Positions 42,778-51,088 of a DNA stretch of 64,000 nucleotides are shown here, one piece after another. A program made the position numbers and the translations under genes. The notes under the pieces were generated by a model. The model made no database searches. It was not told the origin of the DNA and worked only from the letters and a program-made list of their open reading frames with translations. The number at the start of each line of letters is the position of its first letter. Position 1 is the first letter of the stretch. The stretch comes from Streptomyces coffeae (GTDB taxonomy: Bacteria; Actinomycetota; Actinomycetes; Streptomycetales; Streptomycetaceae): the NCBI RefSeq assembly GCF_016741875.1, contig NZ_JAERRF010000003.1:434001-498000 (forward strand), in the 5' to 3' direction.

Positions 42778-43803
42778 ATGCGTGTCGGTGTGCTGACCGG
42801 CGGAGGCGACTGCCCCGGCCTCAACGCGGCGATCCGCGCCATCGTCCGCCAGGGCGTGGAGGTGCACGGCTTCGACTTCGTCGGGGTGCGGGACGGCTGG
42901 CGCGGTGCGCTGGACGGCGGCATCGTGCCGCTGGACGTCCAGGCCGTACGCGGAATCCTGCCGCGCGGCGGAACCATCCTCGGCTCCTCCCGGACCAACC
43001 CCCTGGCCAGCGAGGACGGAGTGCAGCGGATCCGGCGGACGCTCGCCGAGAACGCGGTGGACGTGCTGATCGCGATCGGCGGCGAGGACACCCTCGGCGT
43101 CGCCGCCAAGCTGGCCGACGAGGGGATCGGCGTGGTCGGCGTCCCCAAGACCATCGACAACGACGTGGCGGGCACCGACTACACCTTCGGCTTCGACACC
43201 GCCGTCAATATCGCCACCGAGGCCATCGACCGGCTGCACACCACCGCCGAGTCCCACACCCGCACCCTGGTCGTCGAGGTGATGGGGCGCCACGCGGGCT
43301 GGATCGCGCTGCACTCGGGCATCGCGGGCGGTGCCAACGTCATCCTCATCCCCGAGCAGCCTTTCGACGTCGGACAGGTCTGCGGCTGGGTGGAGAACCG
43401 GTTCAAGATCAGGTACGCGCCGATCGTGGTGGTCGCGGAGGGAGCGGTCCCCAAGGCCGGGCAGATGGTGGTCAAGGACTCCACGCTCGACGAGTTCGGC
43501 CATGTACGGCTGTCCGGGATCGGGGAGTGGCTGGCCCGCGAGATCTCCGACCGCACCGGCAAGGAGGCCCGCACCACGGTCCTCGGGCACATCCAGCGCG
43601 GCGGGACGCCGAGCGCTTTCGACCGCTGGCTGGCCACCCGCTTCGGGCTGCGCGCCATCGACACGGTCAAGGAGCGGGACTTCGGGACGATGGTGGCGCT
43701 GCGCGGCACCGACATCGTGCGCATCCCGCTCGCCGAGGCCGCGGCCGGCACCCGGACCGTGGACCCCTCGCTCTACGCCGAGTTCGGCGTGTTCTTCGGC
43801 TGA
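42778..43803 (+). CDS. 6-phosphofructokinase with PPi-type active-site residues
   Basis: A 341-residue PFK of the actinobacterial type. Substrate motifs are clear: TGGGDCPGLNAAIR (phosphate donor loop), VGVPKTIDNDV (catalytic TIDND) and EVMGRHAGWIA. At the donor-specificity positions it has IGGEDTLG (Asp where E. coli PFK has Gly104) and VPKTIDND (Lys where E. coli has Gly124). Asp plus Lys are the residues associated with pyrophosphate-dependent enzymes such as that of Amycolatopsis, whereas the characterised S. coelicolor enzyme is ATP-dependent. PPi use is therefore predicted but not proven. ATG at 42778 has a strong GGAGGAGGGAG. A universal stress protein gene follows convergently. Confidence 0.93.
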   Translation: MRVGVLTGGGDCPGLNAAIRAIVRQGVEVHGFDFVGVRDGWRGALDGGIVPLDVQAVRGILPRGGTILGSSRTNPLASEDGVQRIRRTLAENAVDVLIAIGGEDTLGVAAKLADEGIGVVGVPKTIDNDVAGTDYTFGFDTAVNIATEAIDRLHTTAESHTRTLVVEVMGRHAGWIALHSGIAGGANVILIPEQPFDVGQVCGWVENRFKIRYAPIVVVAEGAVPKAGQMVVKDSTLDEFGHVRLSGIGEWLAREISDRTGKEARTTVLGHIQRGGTPSAFDRWLATRFGLRAIDTVKERDFGTMVALRGTDIVRIPLAEAAAGTRTVDPSLYAEFGVFFG

Positions 43804-43903
43804 CGACCGGCCAGAGGTGCTCGGCCGACAGACCCGTCCGGCCAGGGTGCGTCACGGGGCAGGCGGGGAGCCTCGGGCGAGGGGGCGGTCGGACGGCGAT
43901 GCG

Positions 43904-44782
43904 TCAGGCGGGGTGCGGTACGACCGCCACCGGACAGCGGGCGTGGTGCAGTACGGCGTGGGCGACCGGCCCCAGCCGCCGTTCCGCCACCCTGTGGCCC
44001 GTACGTCGCCCGAGGACCAGCAGCCGCGCCCGCGCCGACGTCCGCACCAGCGCCTGCGCCGGACTGAGCAGCACCACATCGGGCAGTACCGAGACCTGCG
44101 GATACCGCTCCCGCCAGCCGCGCAGCGCGTCCGAGACCACCTGGCTCTCCTGGTCCTCCCACATCCCGCGGTCCTCCTCCAGCACGCTCAGCATCCAGGC
44201 GGACGGGGACGCCGGGGGCAGCGCCCACGCGTGCACCACCCGTAGCAGGGCGTCCCGCTCCCGGGCGGCGCGGAAGGCGAAGTCGGCCGTGGCGTCCGCC
44301 GGGGCGTGTGCGTTGAAGCCGAGCTGCACCTCGCGGTTACCGCCCCGGGCCTGATCCGTCTGCCGGGGCGCGCCCGGCACGGTCACCACCGGGCAGTCCG
44401 CGGCCGCCGTCACCCGGAGTGCCACCGAACCCACCGCGAGCCCGTCGAAACCGCCCCAGCCCCGTGCCCCCACGACCAGTAGTCCGGCGTCCGTGGCGGC
44501 CGTGAGCAGCGCCTCGTCCGGTTCGGAGTCGGTGTGCCGACCGGAGACCTGGAGATCCGGATGGCGGGCCGCGAACCCGGCCACGGCCTGCTCCAGCATC
44601 TCCGTCCCCACGTGCTGCCAGGCGTCCACACCGGGGACCGGGGAGACCCGGCGCGGCAGCGGCGGACAGGCGTGCACCAGCAGCAGCGCGGCCCCGCGGT
44701 GCGCCGCCTCCCGGGCGGCCCACTCCGCCGCCGCGAGACTGCGCCGCGATCCGTCGACCCCCGCTACGACAGGGCCGCTCAT
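43904..44782 (-). CDS. Two-domain universal stress protein
   Basis: A 292-residue protein of two Usp domains (about 1-140 and 150-292). The first keeps the ATP-binding signature G-2x-G-9x-G-S (GARGWGGFDGLAVGS). In the second the equivalent reads GRRTGHRVAERRLGPVA, where Pro replaces the Ser and the first Gly spacing is altered, so it probably does not bind ATP. Such proteins accumulate on stress or hypoxia. It sits end-to-end with the phosphofructokinase gene. The ATG at 44782 has GAGGAGG upstream. Confidence 0.9.
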   Translation of the reverse strand: MSGPVVAGVDGSRRSLAAAEWAAREAAHRGAALLLVHACPPLPRRVSPVPGVDAWQHVGTEMLEQAVAGFAARHPDLQVSGRHTDSEPDEALLTAATDAGLLVVGARGWGGFDGLAVGSVALRVTAAADCPVVTVPGAPRQTDQARGGNREVQLGFNAHAPADATADFAFRAARERDALLRVVHAWALPPASPSAWMLSVLEEDRGMWEDQESQVVSDALRGWRERYPQVSVLPDVVLLSPAQALVRTSARARLLVLGRRTGHRVAERRLGPVAHAVLHHARCPVAVVPHPA

Positions 44783-45294
44783 CGGGTCCTCCTCTGCTGC
44801 ATCCCGCTCGGCCGCCGGAGGGTGTTACATCCGTTCAGTGTAGATATGGGCGATGCTCGCGGCCGGACGGAGACGGAGCGGAGACGGAGCGGAGACGGAG
44901 CGGAGACGGAGCGGAGACGCAGCGGATACGGGCAGGGGCGGAGGCTTCCGGGTTCGGCGCGCGCGAGCGGGCCATCCGTGGTGAACTGGAGAACCGGGGA
45001 TGCGTACGGACCACCGGACCCGTCCCCTTACTCACCTCCCCTCATCCGACATCCCCGCCGGTCGCCGGGACCGGCGCACCAGACCGCGAGGGGCGGCGAC
45101 CGCCCTCGGGCCGAGAGATCGGTCCGGGGGCGGTTCTGCGTTTGCGGGGCGCTCCGTGACGGGCCGGGTGGGTCGGATCGGTCGCGTCGGGCGGTCAACT
45201 CCCCCGAAGGTGGGGTGGGATGTCAAGGATTCGGGGGACGCGGGGGCCTGCCGGGCGAGCGCAGCATGGGGCCGAGGAAGGGAAGGAGTGGGAA
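44783..45294. other. Intergenic region with 11-bp tandem repeat
   Basis: About 510 bp with no supported gene. It holds a tandem repeat at 44869-44923 and must carry the promoters of the divergently read stress-protein and DUF6777 genes. Confidence 0.5.
44869..44923 (+). repeat. 11-bp tandem repeat
   Basis: Four perfect copies of GGAGACGGAGC and one with a single change (GGAGACGCAGC), followed by a decayed copy. It lies about 90 bp upstream of the stress-protein start. Confidence 0.9.
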
Positions 45295-46539
45295 ATGCGC
45301 TCGAGCACATGGCATCTCACCTCGCGCCGCTCAGCTCTCGTCGTCGGACTTGTCGCTGTGGTGGCCGCCGTGGTGGTCGTCGGGATGGTCTCCCCCTCCG
45401 GAAAGGCGTCCGGGAAGGCGGCGGCGGTCGAATTCCGCCGGGAACCGGTCGGAAAGACCTCGGTCCCGGCGTTCACCCGGTCCGTCGGCCAGGACCGGAA
45501 CGATCTGGAGTCACCTTCCAATGGTGGCCGGGCCTTCCTGGGGAACACCCCGGGTCTGTACGCCGGGGCGCCCGACCGGCAGTCCTGTGACCGGGGGGAG
45601 CTGATCCGCGGTCTCCAGGCCGACCCGAAGAAGGCGGCCACCTGGAGCCGTATCCAGCACATCGGCTCGACGAACGCCATCGCGGACTATGTCGACCGGC
45701 TGACCGGCGCCGTGCTGCGGTCCGACACCTATGCGAAGGTCTACGGCTCCCGTCCCGGTGCGAAGCCCTCGTCCGCCGTTCTCCAGGCGGGTACGGCGGT
45801 CTTCGTCAACCAGCGCGGGGAGCCCGTGGTGAAGTGCAACTGCGGCAGCCCGGTGCGGATGGCGGCTCCGCCGCAGGACTCCCGCCCGACGTTCACCGGC
45901 CCCGAGTGGTCCGGTTTCTCCAAGAGCACGGTCACCGAGATCCAACCAGCCTCGAAGGCCGTCAAGCGGGTCGTGATGCTGGCGGTGGGGGGCAAGTCCG
46001 AGCTCTTCAAGCGGCCGCTCGGGGACGGCGGTTCGGGCGGTGACTCCCCGTCCGAGGACACGGTCCTGGCGAAGGCCGACTACCCGCCGTATCTGGCGAT
46101 GCCGGGCGAGCAGGGCGCGCCGGACCTGACGGAGGCGCCGAAGCCGGGCGAGATGCCGGCCGACACGATCACTCCGCTGGAGACCAAGCGGCCGTCCGGT
46201 TCGCCGTCCGGCGGTATGCCGGACGCACAGACCTCGGACCAGCCCACCGACCCCAACCAGCAGCCGACCGACCCGGGTCAGCAGTCCCAGCCGCAGCCCT
46301 CGGACCCGAACCAGCAGCAGCCGCCACCCTCGCAGCCGGATCCGAACCAGAGCCAGCCGCAGCCCCCGCCCCCGCCGAACCAGCCGCCTCCCAACCAGCC
46401 CCCGCCGAACCAGCCGCCTCCGCAGCAGCCTCCCCCCAACCAGCCGCCGCCGCAGCAGCCGCCGGGCCAGAACCAGCAGCCGCAGCCGGACCCCAACCAG
46501 ACCCAGCCCCCGCCGCAGCCTCCGCCGTCGGGTCCGTGA
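45295..46539 (+). CDS. DUF6777 exported protein with Pro/Gln/Asn tail
   Basis: A 414-residue protein. A single hydrophobic segment near the N-terminus (RSALVVGLVAVVAAVVVVGM) serves as signal anchor. The DUF6777 domain (about 75-195) includes RAFLGNTPGLYAGAPDRQSC, IADYVDRLTGAVLRSDT and VLQAGTAVFVNQRGEPVVKC, with conserved cysteines. The last 120 residues are a repetitive Pro/Gln/Asn tail (NQPPPNQPPP units) that is likely extended through the cell wall. Function unknown. The ATG at 45295 has GGAAGGAG upstream. A K+ channel gene follows 101 bp later. Confidence 0.82.
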   Translation: MRSSTWHLTSRRSALVVGLVAVVAAVVVVGMVSPSGKASGKAAAVEFRREPVGKTSVPAFTRSVGQDRNDLESPSNGGRAFLGNTPGLYAGAPDRQSCDRGELIRGLQADPKKAATWSRIQHIGSTNAIADYVDRLTGAVLRSDTYAKVYGSRPGAKPSSAVLQAGTAVFVNQRGEPVVKCNCGSPVRMAAPPQDSRPTFTGPEWSGFSKSTVTEIQPASKAVKRVVMLAVGGKSELFKRPLGDGGSGGDSPSEDTVLAKADYPPYLAMPGEQGAPDLTEAPKPGEMPADTITPLETKRPSGSPSGGMPDAQTSDQPTDPNQQPTDPGQQSQPQPSDPNQQQPPPSQPDPNQSQPQPPPPPNQPPPNQPPPNQPPPQQPPPNQPPPQQPPGQNQQPQPDPNQTQPPPQPPPSGP

Positions 46540-46640
46540 GGTCCTGAGCGAGGAGCGCTCCCCGACCGGCGTCCGTTCGGTGCAATCCGCGGACGCCGGC
46601 CGCGCGCCCCGGCCACTCGCCGGCCGCCCCGGGCGGCAGC

Positions 46641-47165
46641 ATGGTGACCATGGTCCTGCCCGGATTCCTGACCAGGACGATCAAGCTGCTGCTCGGCCGC
46701 GGGGACCGGCCGCTGCACACCCAGGCCGCCGCCGTGGCCACGCTCGTCCTGGGCGCGGTGATGCTGCTGGGCTCGTACGCCGTGGTGGCGGCCGAGCGCG
46801 GCGCCCCCTCCGCGAACCTCACCAGCTATCCCAAGGCGCTGTGGTGGTCGGCCGAGACGGCGACCACCGTCGGCTACGGCGACTTCTACCCGGTCACCCT
46901 CTGGGGACGGCTGGTCGCCTGTGTGGTGATGTTCGTCGGGATCACCACCTACGGCATGATCACCGCGGCCATCGCCGCCTGGTTCGTCGGCCGCGAGCAG
47001 AAGCGCCAGCACCGGCTGGCCGAGGCCGTCCACGACCGCGTCTTCGGCGGTGAGCGCCGACTCTCCGCCGACGCCGAGGCCCTGTACGAGCGCTTCGACC
47101 GACTCGAGGGCCTGATCGCCGCGGGCGGCCGCCGCCACCCCGACCACGGCGACCCGGACCCCTGA
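46641..47165 (+). CDS. Two-TM potassium channel family protein
   Basis: A 174-residue Ion_trans_2-type channel subunit. Two membrane helices (about 28-52 and 90-115) flank the pore, whose selectivity filter is TTVGYGD. A basic, helical cytoplasmic C-terminus follows (REQKRQHRLAEAV, LYERFDRLEGLI coiled-coil-like), likely for tetramer assembly; there is no RCK or nucleotide-binding domain. ATG at 46641 is chosen; the next ATG three codons in is also possible. Confidence 0.92.
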   Translation: MVTMVLPGFLTRTIKLLLGRGDRPLHTQAAAVATLVLGAVMLLGSYAVVAAERGAPSANLTSYPKALWWSAETATTVGYGDFYPVTLWGRLVACVVMFVGITTYGMITAAIAAWFVGREQKRQHRLAEAVHDRVFGGERRLSADAEALYERFDRLEGLIAAGGRRHPDHGDPDP

Positions 47166-47234
47166 CCCGACCCGGTCGATGCGAGGTTGGCAAGGCTCAC
47201 CGGGCGAGTGGTCCAGCGGGGAGCCCAGTGCGAA

Positions 47235-47789
47235 TCAGTAGTAGTCGTCGGGGTCGACTCCTTCCGGAGCTCGGTAGGTTGGGGATCCGACGGAAAAGCG
47301 GATCCTGTCGTCTTTGGACGCGTGTGGGGGCTGATCTTTCCTGGTGCTTCTGATCAGGAGCTCCACGGATAGCGAGTACTCATCCTTCTGATGCACCGCC
47401 TCAATCTCCAACTGGCGCGCCGTTGAATTAGCGGGACCGGAGTGTGTGACATGCCATCCCTTTTTTGGAAGCTCTTCGCGTAGTCTGTTGAAGCCGCGAG
47501 TCAGATCTTTTGGAGGCAATTGGGAGATGGACCAAAAGTGCTGGACGGCGTAATCCCTTTCCTTCTCGTCGCCAGTCGCAGCTCCTGGTCCGGCTGGGGA
47601 TACCCTTCCTCGGAGTCGTACCATGTCGTACAGATCGCTGGACAACTTGCTGGCGATTTTTATCGCCTGCTCCGGATGCATTGTCTTAGGTGGTGCGCTG
47701 TCGGAGTTGTTCATGGAACTGCATCCAGTGGAAAGTAGAAGGAGTGTTGCGGCCGCAATTGTCGCGCTGACTCGTCGCGTATTTCGCAC
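47235..47789 (-). CDS. Lipoprotein, last gene of the WXG/hydrolase operon
   Basis: A 184-residue lipoprotein: signal peptide and lipobox LLSTGC (cysteine near residue 23). The rest shows no named domain; it is mixed alpha/beta with HPEQAIKIASKLSSDLYDM and LIRSTRKDQPPHASKDD. It starts at GTG 47789, one base after the stop of the hydrolase gene, so it is translationally linked. A surface lipoprotein next to an exported hydrolase is a good candidate for an immunity or anchoring protein, but that is inference. The DNA is less GC-rich than the neighbourhood. Confidence 0.75.
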   Translation of the reverse strand: MRNTRRVSATIAAATLLLLSTGCSSMNNSDSAPPKTMHPEQAIKIASKLSSDLYDMVRLRGRVSPAGPGAATGDEKERDYAVQHFWSISQLPPKDLTRGFNRLREELPKKGWHVTHSGPANSTARQLEIEAVHQKDEYSLSVELLIRSTRKDQPPHASKDDRIRFSVGSPTYRAPEGVDPDDYY

Positions 47790-47790
47790 T

Positions 47791-49689
47791 TCAATCGTTC
47801 CAATTTATAGGATTACGCCAGTCGCTGGGCATGAGCGAACCGTCGCTGCGAGGCTTCAGTTTTACTTCGTCGTAGTGTCCTGTGATGACCCTGCCCTGGT
47901 TTTCAATGCTGAGGCTGGGCTTGCCCGTCTTGTCGTCGTAATCCCAGTAACCGCTATGCCCATCAGTGTCGGTGGCCATCTGGTTGGCCCCGAAAATGTC
48001 GTCAGTCGGGTCGATTCTCGATATCCCACCCCCGTGAAAGAAGCGCCCCGTGCCATTTACGAGATTGTCGCCCCTGGCGTGCTCGTTCCAGACGTGCCCC
48101 TTGGAGACGTCCAAGTCTGCGGCGTTGTCCACTCGGGCCCCGGGGCTTCCTGCGAACACGATGTCGTCGACACCGAGGTCACCCTCCTTGGCGGCCATGC
48201 CAATCGTTGTTGTTCCATACGAATGCGCGACCGAGGTGATGTGGCTGTCAGAGCCCGACTTGTTCGTGGCGTTGAGGCCGTCAATGAATTGATTGTATGC
48301 GCCCCCGGCGTTGTCTGCATATCCATGCTGAGTGGCATCCGGGAAGATATCTTGTGGCGCATCGTAGCCGATCCAGGTGACTGTGGATACGTCCTGGTCC
48401 GTCAATGACTGGGATGTTTTCCACAAGTTCACTCCGCGGTTTATATCGCCATTGCTATTGCTGAGTGAAGCTCCGGTGCCAGGTGTGTATACCGCGATAT
48501 GGTCAGCGCTGTCAGGGTTTCCATTAGCGATGATGGCTCGCCCTCGCCCCTCCGGGCTGAACCCCATTAGATAGGCTTGCGGTAGGCCGCGCTCTCCGGT
48601 CCTTCCGAAGCGGATTTGAATCGCTGCTATGCCCTTCAGGCGTTCCTTGATCCCGTCCCTCTCTGCCTTCCATGCCTTCCACGCCTGCGTCACTTGCACT
48701 TCGCCCTGAATGGGAACCTGTCTGATGTTGTCCCACCTCTGCTCGTACTTCGTGGGCTCGGGGCGTTCCTTATCGAACCGATCCAGCTTCAGGTTGATTG
48801 CCGCCTCGGCTTCGGCGAGGTTGGTCCGGTTCGCTTCGTCGCGAACGTCAGCGGGTATGCCGTCAAGTTTGCCGAGGGTGGACGGATTGAGGGCGGCATA
48901 GGCATCCTGCTCGTCCTTCGATAGGCCTTTCCACCACTCAGCGTTTTCCTTCGGGCTGCCACCCTTTGGAGGTGCTTTGAGGTCGTGCAGGTATTCTTTG
49001 GCGCCGCTTCGGACGCCGCCAGCGTCCTTCTTCGCGTCAGCCCAGTCCTCAGCGGCGACGACCATGTCGTCGTCAGCCTTCAACCTGCGCAGCTTGGGAG
49101 CCCATTTCTCGTCGGCCTGTGTGGCCTCGTAGACGGCTTGGGCAATGCGGTCGGCAATGGCGACCGCACGGCCGTACTTGGGATTGTCGTGATGGTTCGA
49201 TGCCTGGCGCTTGAGTGCCTCGGCCGTGTCGTTCGCATCTCCAGCAGGGTCGATCGGGTTGTTGGTCGCCTTCCCCTGGGCGCTCCCCTTGACTGTGCCG
49301 CCCTCGGGCACCTTGCCGTCGACCTTGTCGCCGGAAGCCGGGTAGCTCACCGAGCCGTCGGACTGCACTGTGAACTTCTCGGCCTCGGCATCTTCCACCG
49401 CAGCGTCGAGCTTGTCTTTTGCTAATCGCAGTTCGTACGCCAGAGAGTTGAGAGCGGTGGTGATGATCGCGCACTCGACCTGGGTGTAGTGGAAGTTTGT
49501 CGCCAGCTTCTGGATCTGCTCCACAGCAGCGTCAACGCCGTCACCCTCGAGCGAGCGTCGCATGCCTGCGGTCACCTGCTGCTCGAGGTCATCCTTGGCC
49601 TGACTGGCCATGTCACTGACGGTCCGATAGCCACGCGCAGCGTCCTCAAACTCGGAGGGCTTGAGGGATTTGAGAGTCACGTAATCCAT
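47791..49689 (-). CDS. ESX-like N-terminus plus alpha/beta hydrolase (DUF1023-type)
   Basis: A 632-residue protein. Residues of about 1-115 are all helical and look like a WXG100/ESX-type targeting domain, with YTQVE near residue 69 matching the YxxxE signal of type VII substrates. A charged linker follows. The C-terminal domain (about 370-632) is an alpha/beta hydrolase of the DUF1023 type with nucleophile motif VAHSYGTTTIG and GSPGARVDNAADL; the acid and His are further on, probably in TDTDGHSGYWDYDD. It follows the WXG-like gene by 9 bp and precedes the lipoprotein gene by 1 bp. A type VII-exported lipase-like effector is the leading idea. Confidence 0.8.
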   Translation of the reverse strand: MDYVTLKSLKPSEFEDAARGYRTVSDMASQAKDDLEQQVTAGMRRSLEGDGVDAAVEQIQKLATNFHYTQVECAIITTALNSLAYELRLAKDKLDAAVEDAEAEKFTVQSDGSVSYPASGDKVDGKVPEGGTVKGSAQGKATNNPIDPAGDANDTAEALKRQASNHHDNPKYGRAVAIADRIAQAVYEATQADEKWAPKLRRLKADDDMVVAAEDWADAKKDAGGVRSGAKEYLHDLKAPPKGGSPKENAEWWKGLSKDEQDAYAALNPSTLGKLDGIPADVRDEANRTNLAEAEAAINLKLDRFDKERPEPTKYEQRWDNIRQVPIQGEVQVTQAWKAWKAERDGIKERLKGIAAIQIRFGRTGERGLPQAYLMGFSPEGRGRAIIANGNPDSADHIAVYTPGTGASLSNSNGDINRGVNLWKTSQSLTDQDVSTVTWIGYDAPQDIFPDATQHGYADNAGGAYNQFIDGLNATNKSGSDSHITSVAHSYGTTTIGMAAKEGDLGVDDIVFAGSPGARVDNAADLDVSKGHVWNEHARGDNLVNGTGRFFHGGGISRIDPTDDIFGANQMATDTDGHSGYWDYDDKTGKPSLSIENQGRVITGHYDEVKLKPRSDGSLMPSDWRNPINWND

Positions 49690-49698
49690 TGGTCTGCG

Positions 49699-50161
49699 TC
49701 ACCGGTCCCGGCTCTCGCCGCCGACCGGCTTTGTGTCCTTGTACAGACCCTCTAAACGATTGAATGCCCTCATGGTGGCCGCGTCGTTCTTGTAGTGATG
49801 ATCCCCGGCCTTCTCAAGCCGGTCTTGAAAGGTGCCGCACTTACCGCTCACCCCCTTCAAATAGCGCTTCCAGGATCGGTGGAGCTCCCGCTGGGCCGCC
49901 GCGCTCTCGATCTTGCCGCCGGTCGTGCTGCCCGCGCCTAAGCCCTTCTGTTCCTCCGCCAGCTTCGTGAGCGCGGTACTGATGTCCCCCGAAGCTTGCC
50001 GACTCCCCTGCCCGCTTTTGTCCAAGCCGTCTTGCTGGACCTTAAGTTGCCCGATCCGCTTGCCCCCAGTTGGGTTTGTTTTCAGCGCTTGCGAGGCTCA
50101 TCCCGGTGTTGCCGGATGCCTCGCGCTTCATCTGCGCCCACTCCACATCGAACGTCGACAT
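49699..50161 (-). pseudogene. WXG100-like secretion partner with one-base frameshift
   Basis: ATG at 50161, behind GGGGAGCGC, gives MSTFDVEWAQMKREASGNTG and continues to NWG. There a run of five G (plus-strand CCCCC at 50063-50067) throws the frame off and a stop follows 7 codons later. Deleting one G yields NWGKRIGQLKVQQDG and reads on to the stop at 49699, giving a helical protein of about 153 residues with the size and features of WXG100-like partners (WKRYLKGVSGKCGTF, FNRLEGLYKD). So the gene is broken by +1, either truly or through a base-call error. It is the first gene of the operon with the hydrolase and lipoprotein. Confidence 0.75.
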
Positions 50162-50403
50162 GCGCTCCCCATTCTCCCCACGATGCGCGACCCACAGTGA
50201 CTTAGCAAAGGCTCAGTGTAGGGAACTGGGGAGGGCGTCTCCATGAGTATCCGTACTTAGTCGTGGTCGGGGCTCCCGTCCGATGACGTGGTCGATTCTG
50301 GAGGAGGCGACCCCGACAACGTGTGCTTCGGGCTCGCAGACTTTGCGGCCCAGGATGCGCCTGCGATCGGCAGTATGGATCCGCCGGAAAGGCACTGGGT
50401 GGC

Positions 50404-51081
50404 TTAGCTCTCCAGATCCCTGCCGAACAGTCCGGCCAGCCGGGCACGGGTGATCACCGCGATGGTGAAGCCGTCGGTGATGTCTCCCCGGCCGATCAGC
50501 TCTTCCGCCCGAGTGAACGGCATCACGACTGCTCGTTGGATCCCTTCGGCGGTGTCCAGCGCTCCGACCCGGGGGATGCGGGCGGCAAACAGTTCGACGT
50601 GGCCGCCGAGCAGTCCGCTGTCGGCGTGCAACGTGCCCAGCGGGATCACCTCATCGGGCTGGACGCCCAATTCCTCCCGCAGTTCGCGGACCGCGCTCAC
50701 CGGTCCCGCCTCCGCGGGCTCCCCCATGCCGCGGGGCGCCTCCAGGTGCCAGGAGCGGGTGGCGTGACGGTAGTGGTCGACCAGGACGATCTCTGGGTCG
50801 GCGCCGATCAGCGGGAGGATCACTGCCCCGGGAGCTCCTCCGGTAGGGAGGACCCGGACGTACAGCCCCAGATCGCCGCCCGGAAAGCGTACGGCGTCAC
50901 GGACGACCGTGATGAACCGATCGGAGTAGACCACGCCGACCGGCTCATCGGATCCGGTGCTGCGCCTGGCCGCCTCGATCTCGGCCGGATCGATCAGAAT
51001 CTCGATACCGCCCGGAGCGTTGACGAACATCTCCGGACGCTTTCGACGAAGGTCGTCGTAGGAAGTGGGGGGATGGTTCAC
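50404..51081 (-). CDS. Nudix hydrolase
   Basis: A 225-residue Nudix protein. The full box G5xE7xREUxEExGU is seen as GMGEPAE, AGPVSAV, RELREELGV near residues 125-147. A longer N-terminal half precedes it (PGGIEILIDPAEIEAARR), as in ADP-ribose pyrophosphatase types. GTG at 51081 is chosen because it follows the upstream gene's stop by 7 bp; a weak GGAG lies 13 nt before. The closeness to the 510-residue protein gene means they are co-expressed. The substrate is unknown: nucleotide sugars, ADP-ribose or a nucleotide signal are possible. Confidence 0.85.
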   Translation of the reverse strand: MNHPPTSYDDLRRKRPEMFVNAPGGIEILIDPAEIEAARRSTGSDEPVGVVYSDRFITVVRDAVRFPGGDLGLYVRVLPTGGAPGAVILPLIGADPEIVLVDHYRHATRSWHLEAPRGMGEPAEAGPVSAVRELREELGVQPDEVIPLGTLHADSGLLGGHVELFAARIPRVGALDTAEGIQRAVVMPFTRAEELIGRGDITDGFTIAVITRARLAGLFGRDLES

Positions 51082-51088
51082 GGCGGTG

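Noticed and set aside
44869..44923. A CRISPR array
   Set aside because: The repeats are 11 bp and contiguous with no spacers, and no cas genes are nearby.
50202..50447. A small minus-strand gene of 60-81 codons
   Set aside because: It overlaps the end of the Nudix gene, has no ribosome-binding site and shows no recognisable motif; an HNH-like resemblance fell apart because the key residues are absent.
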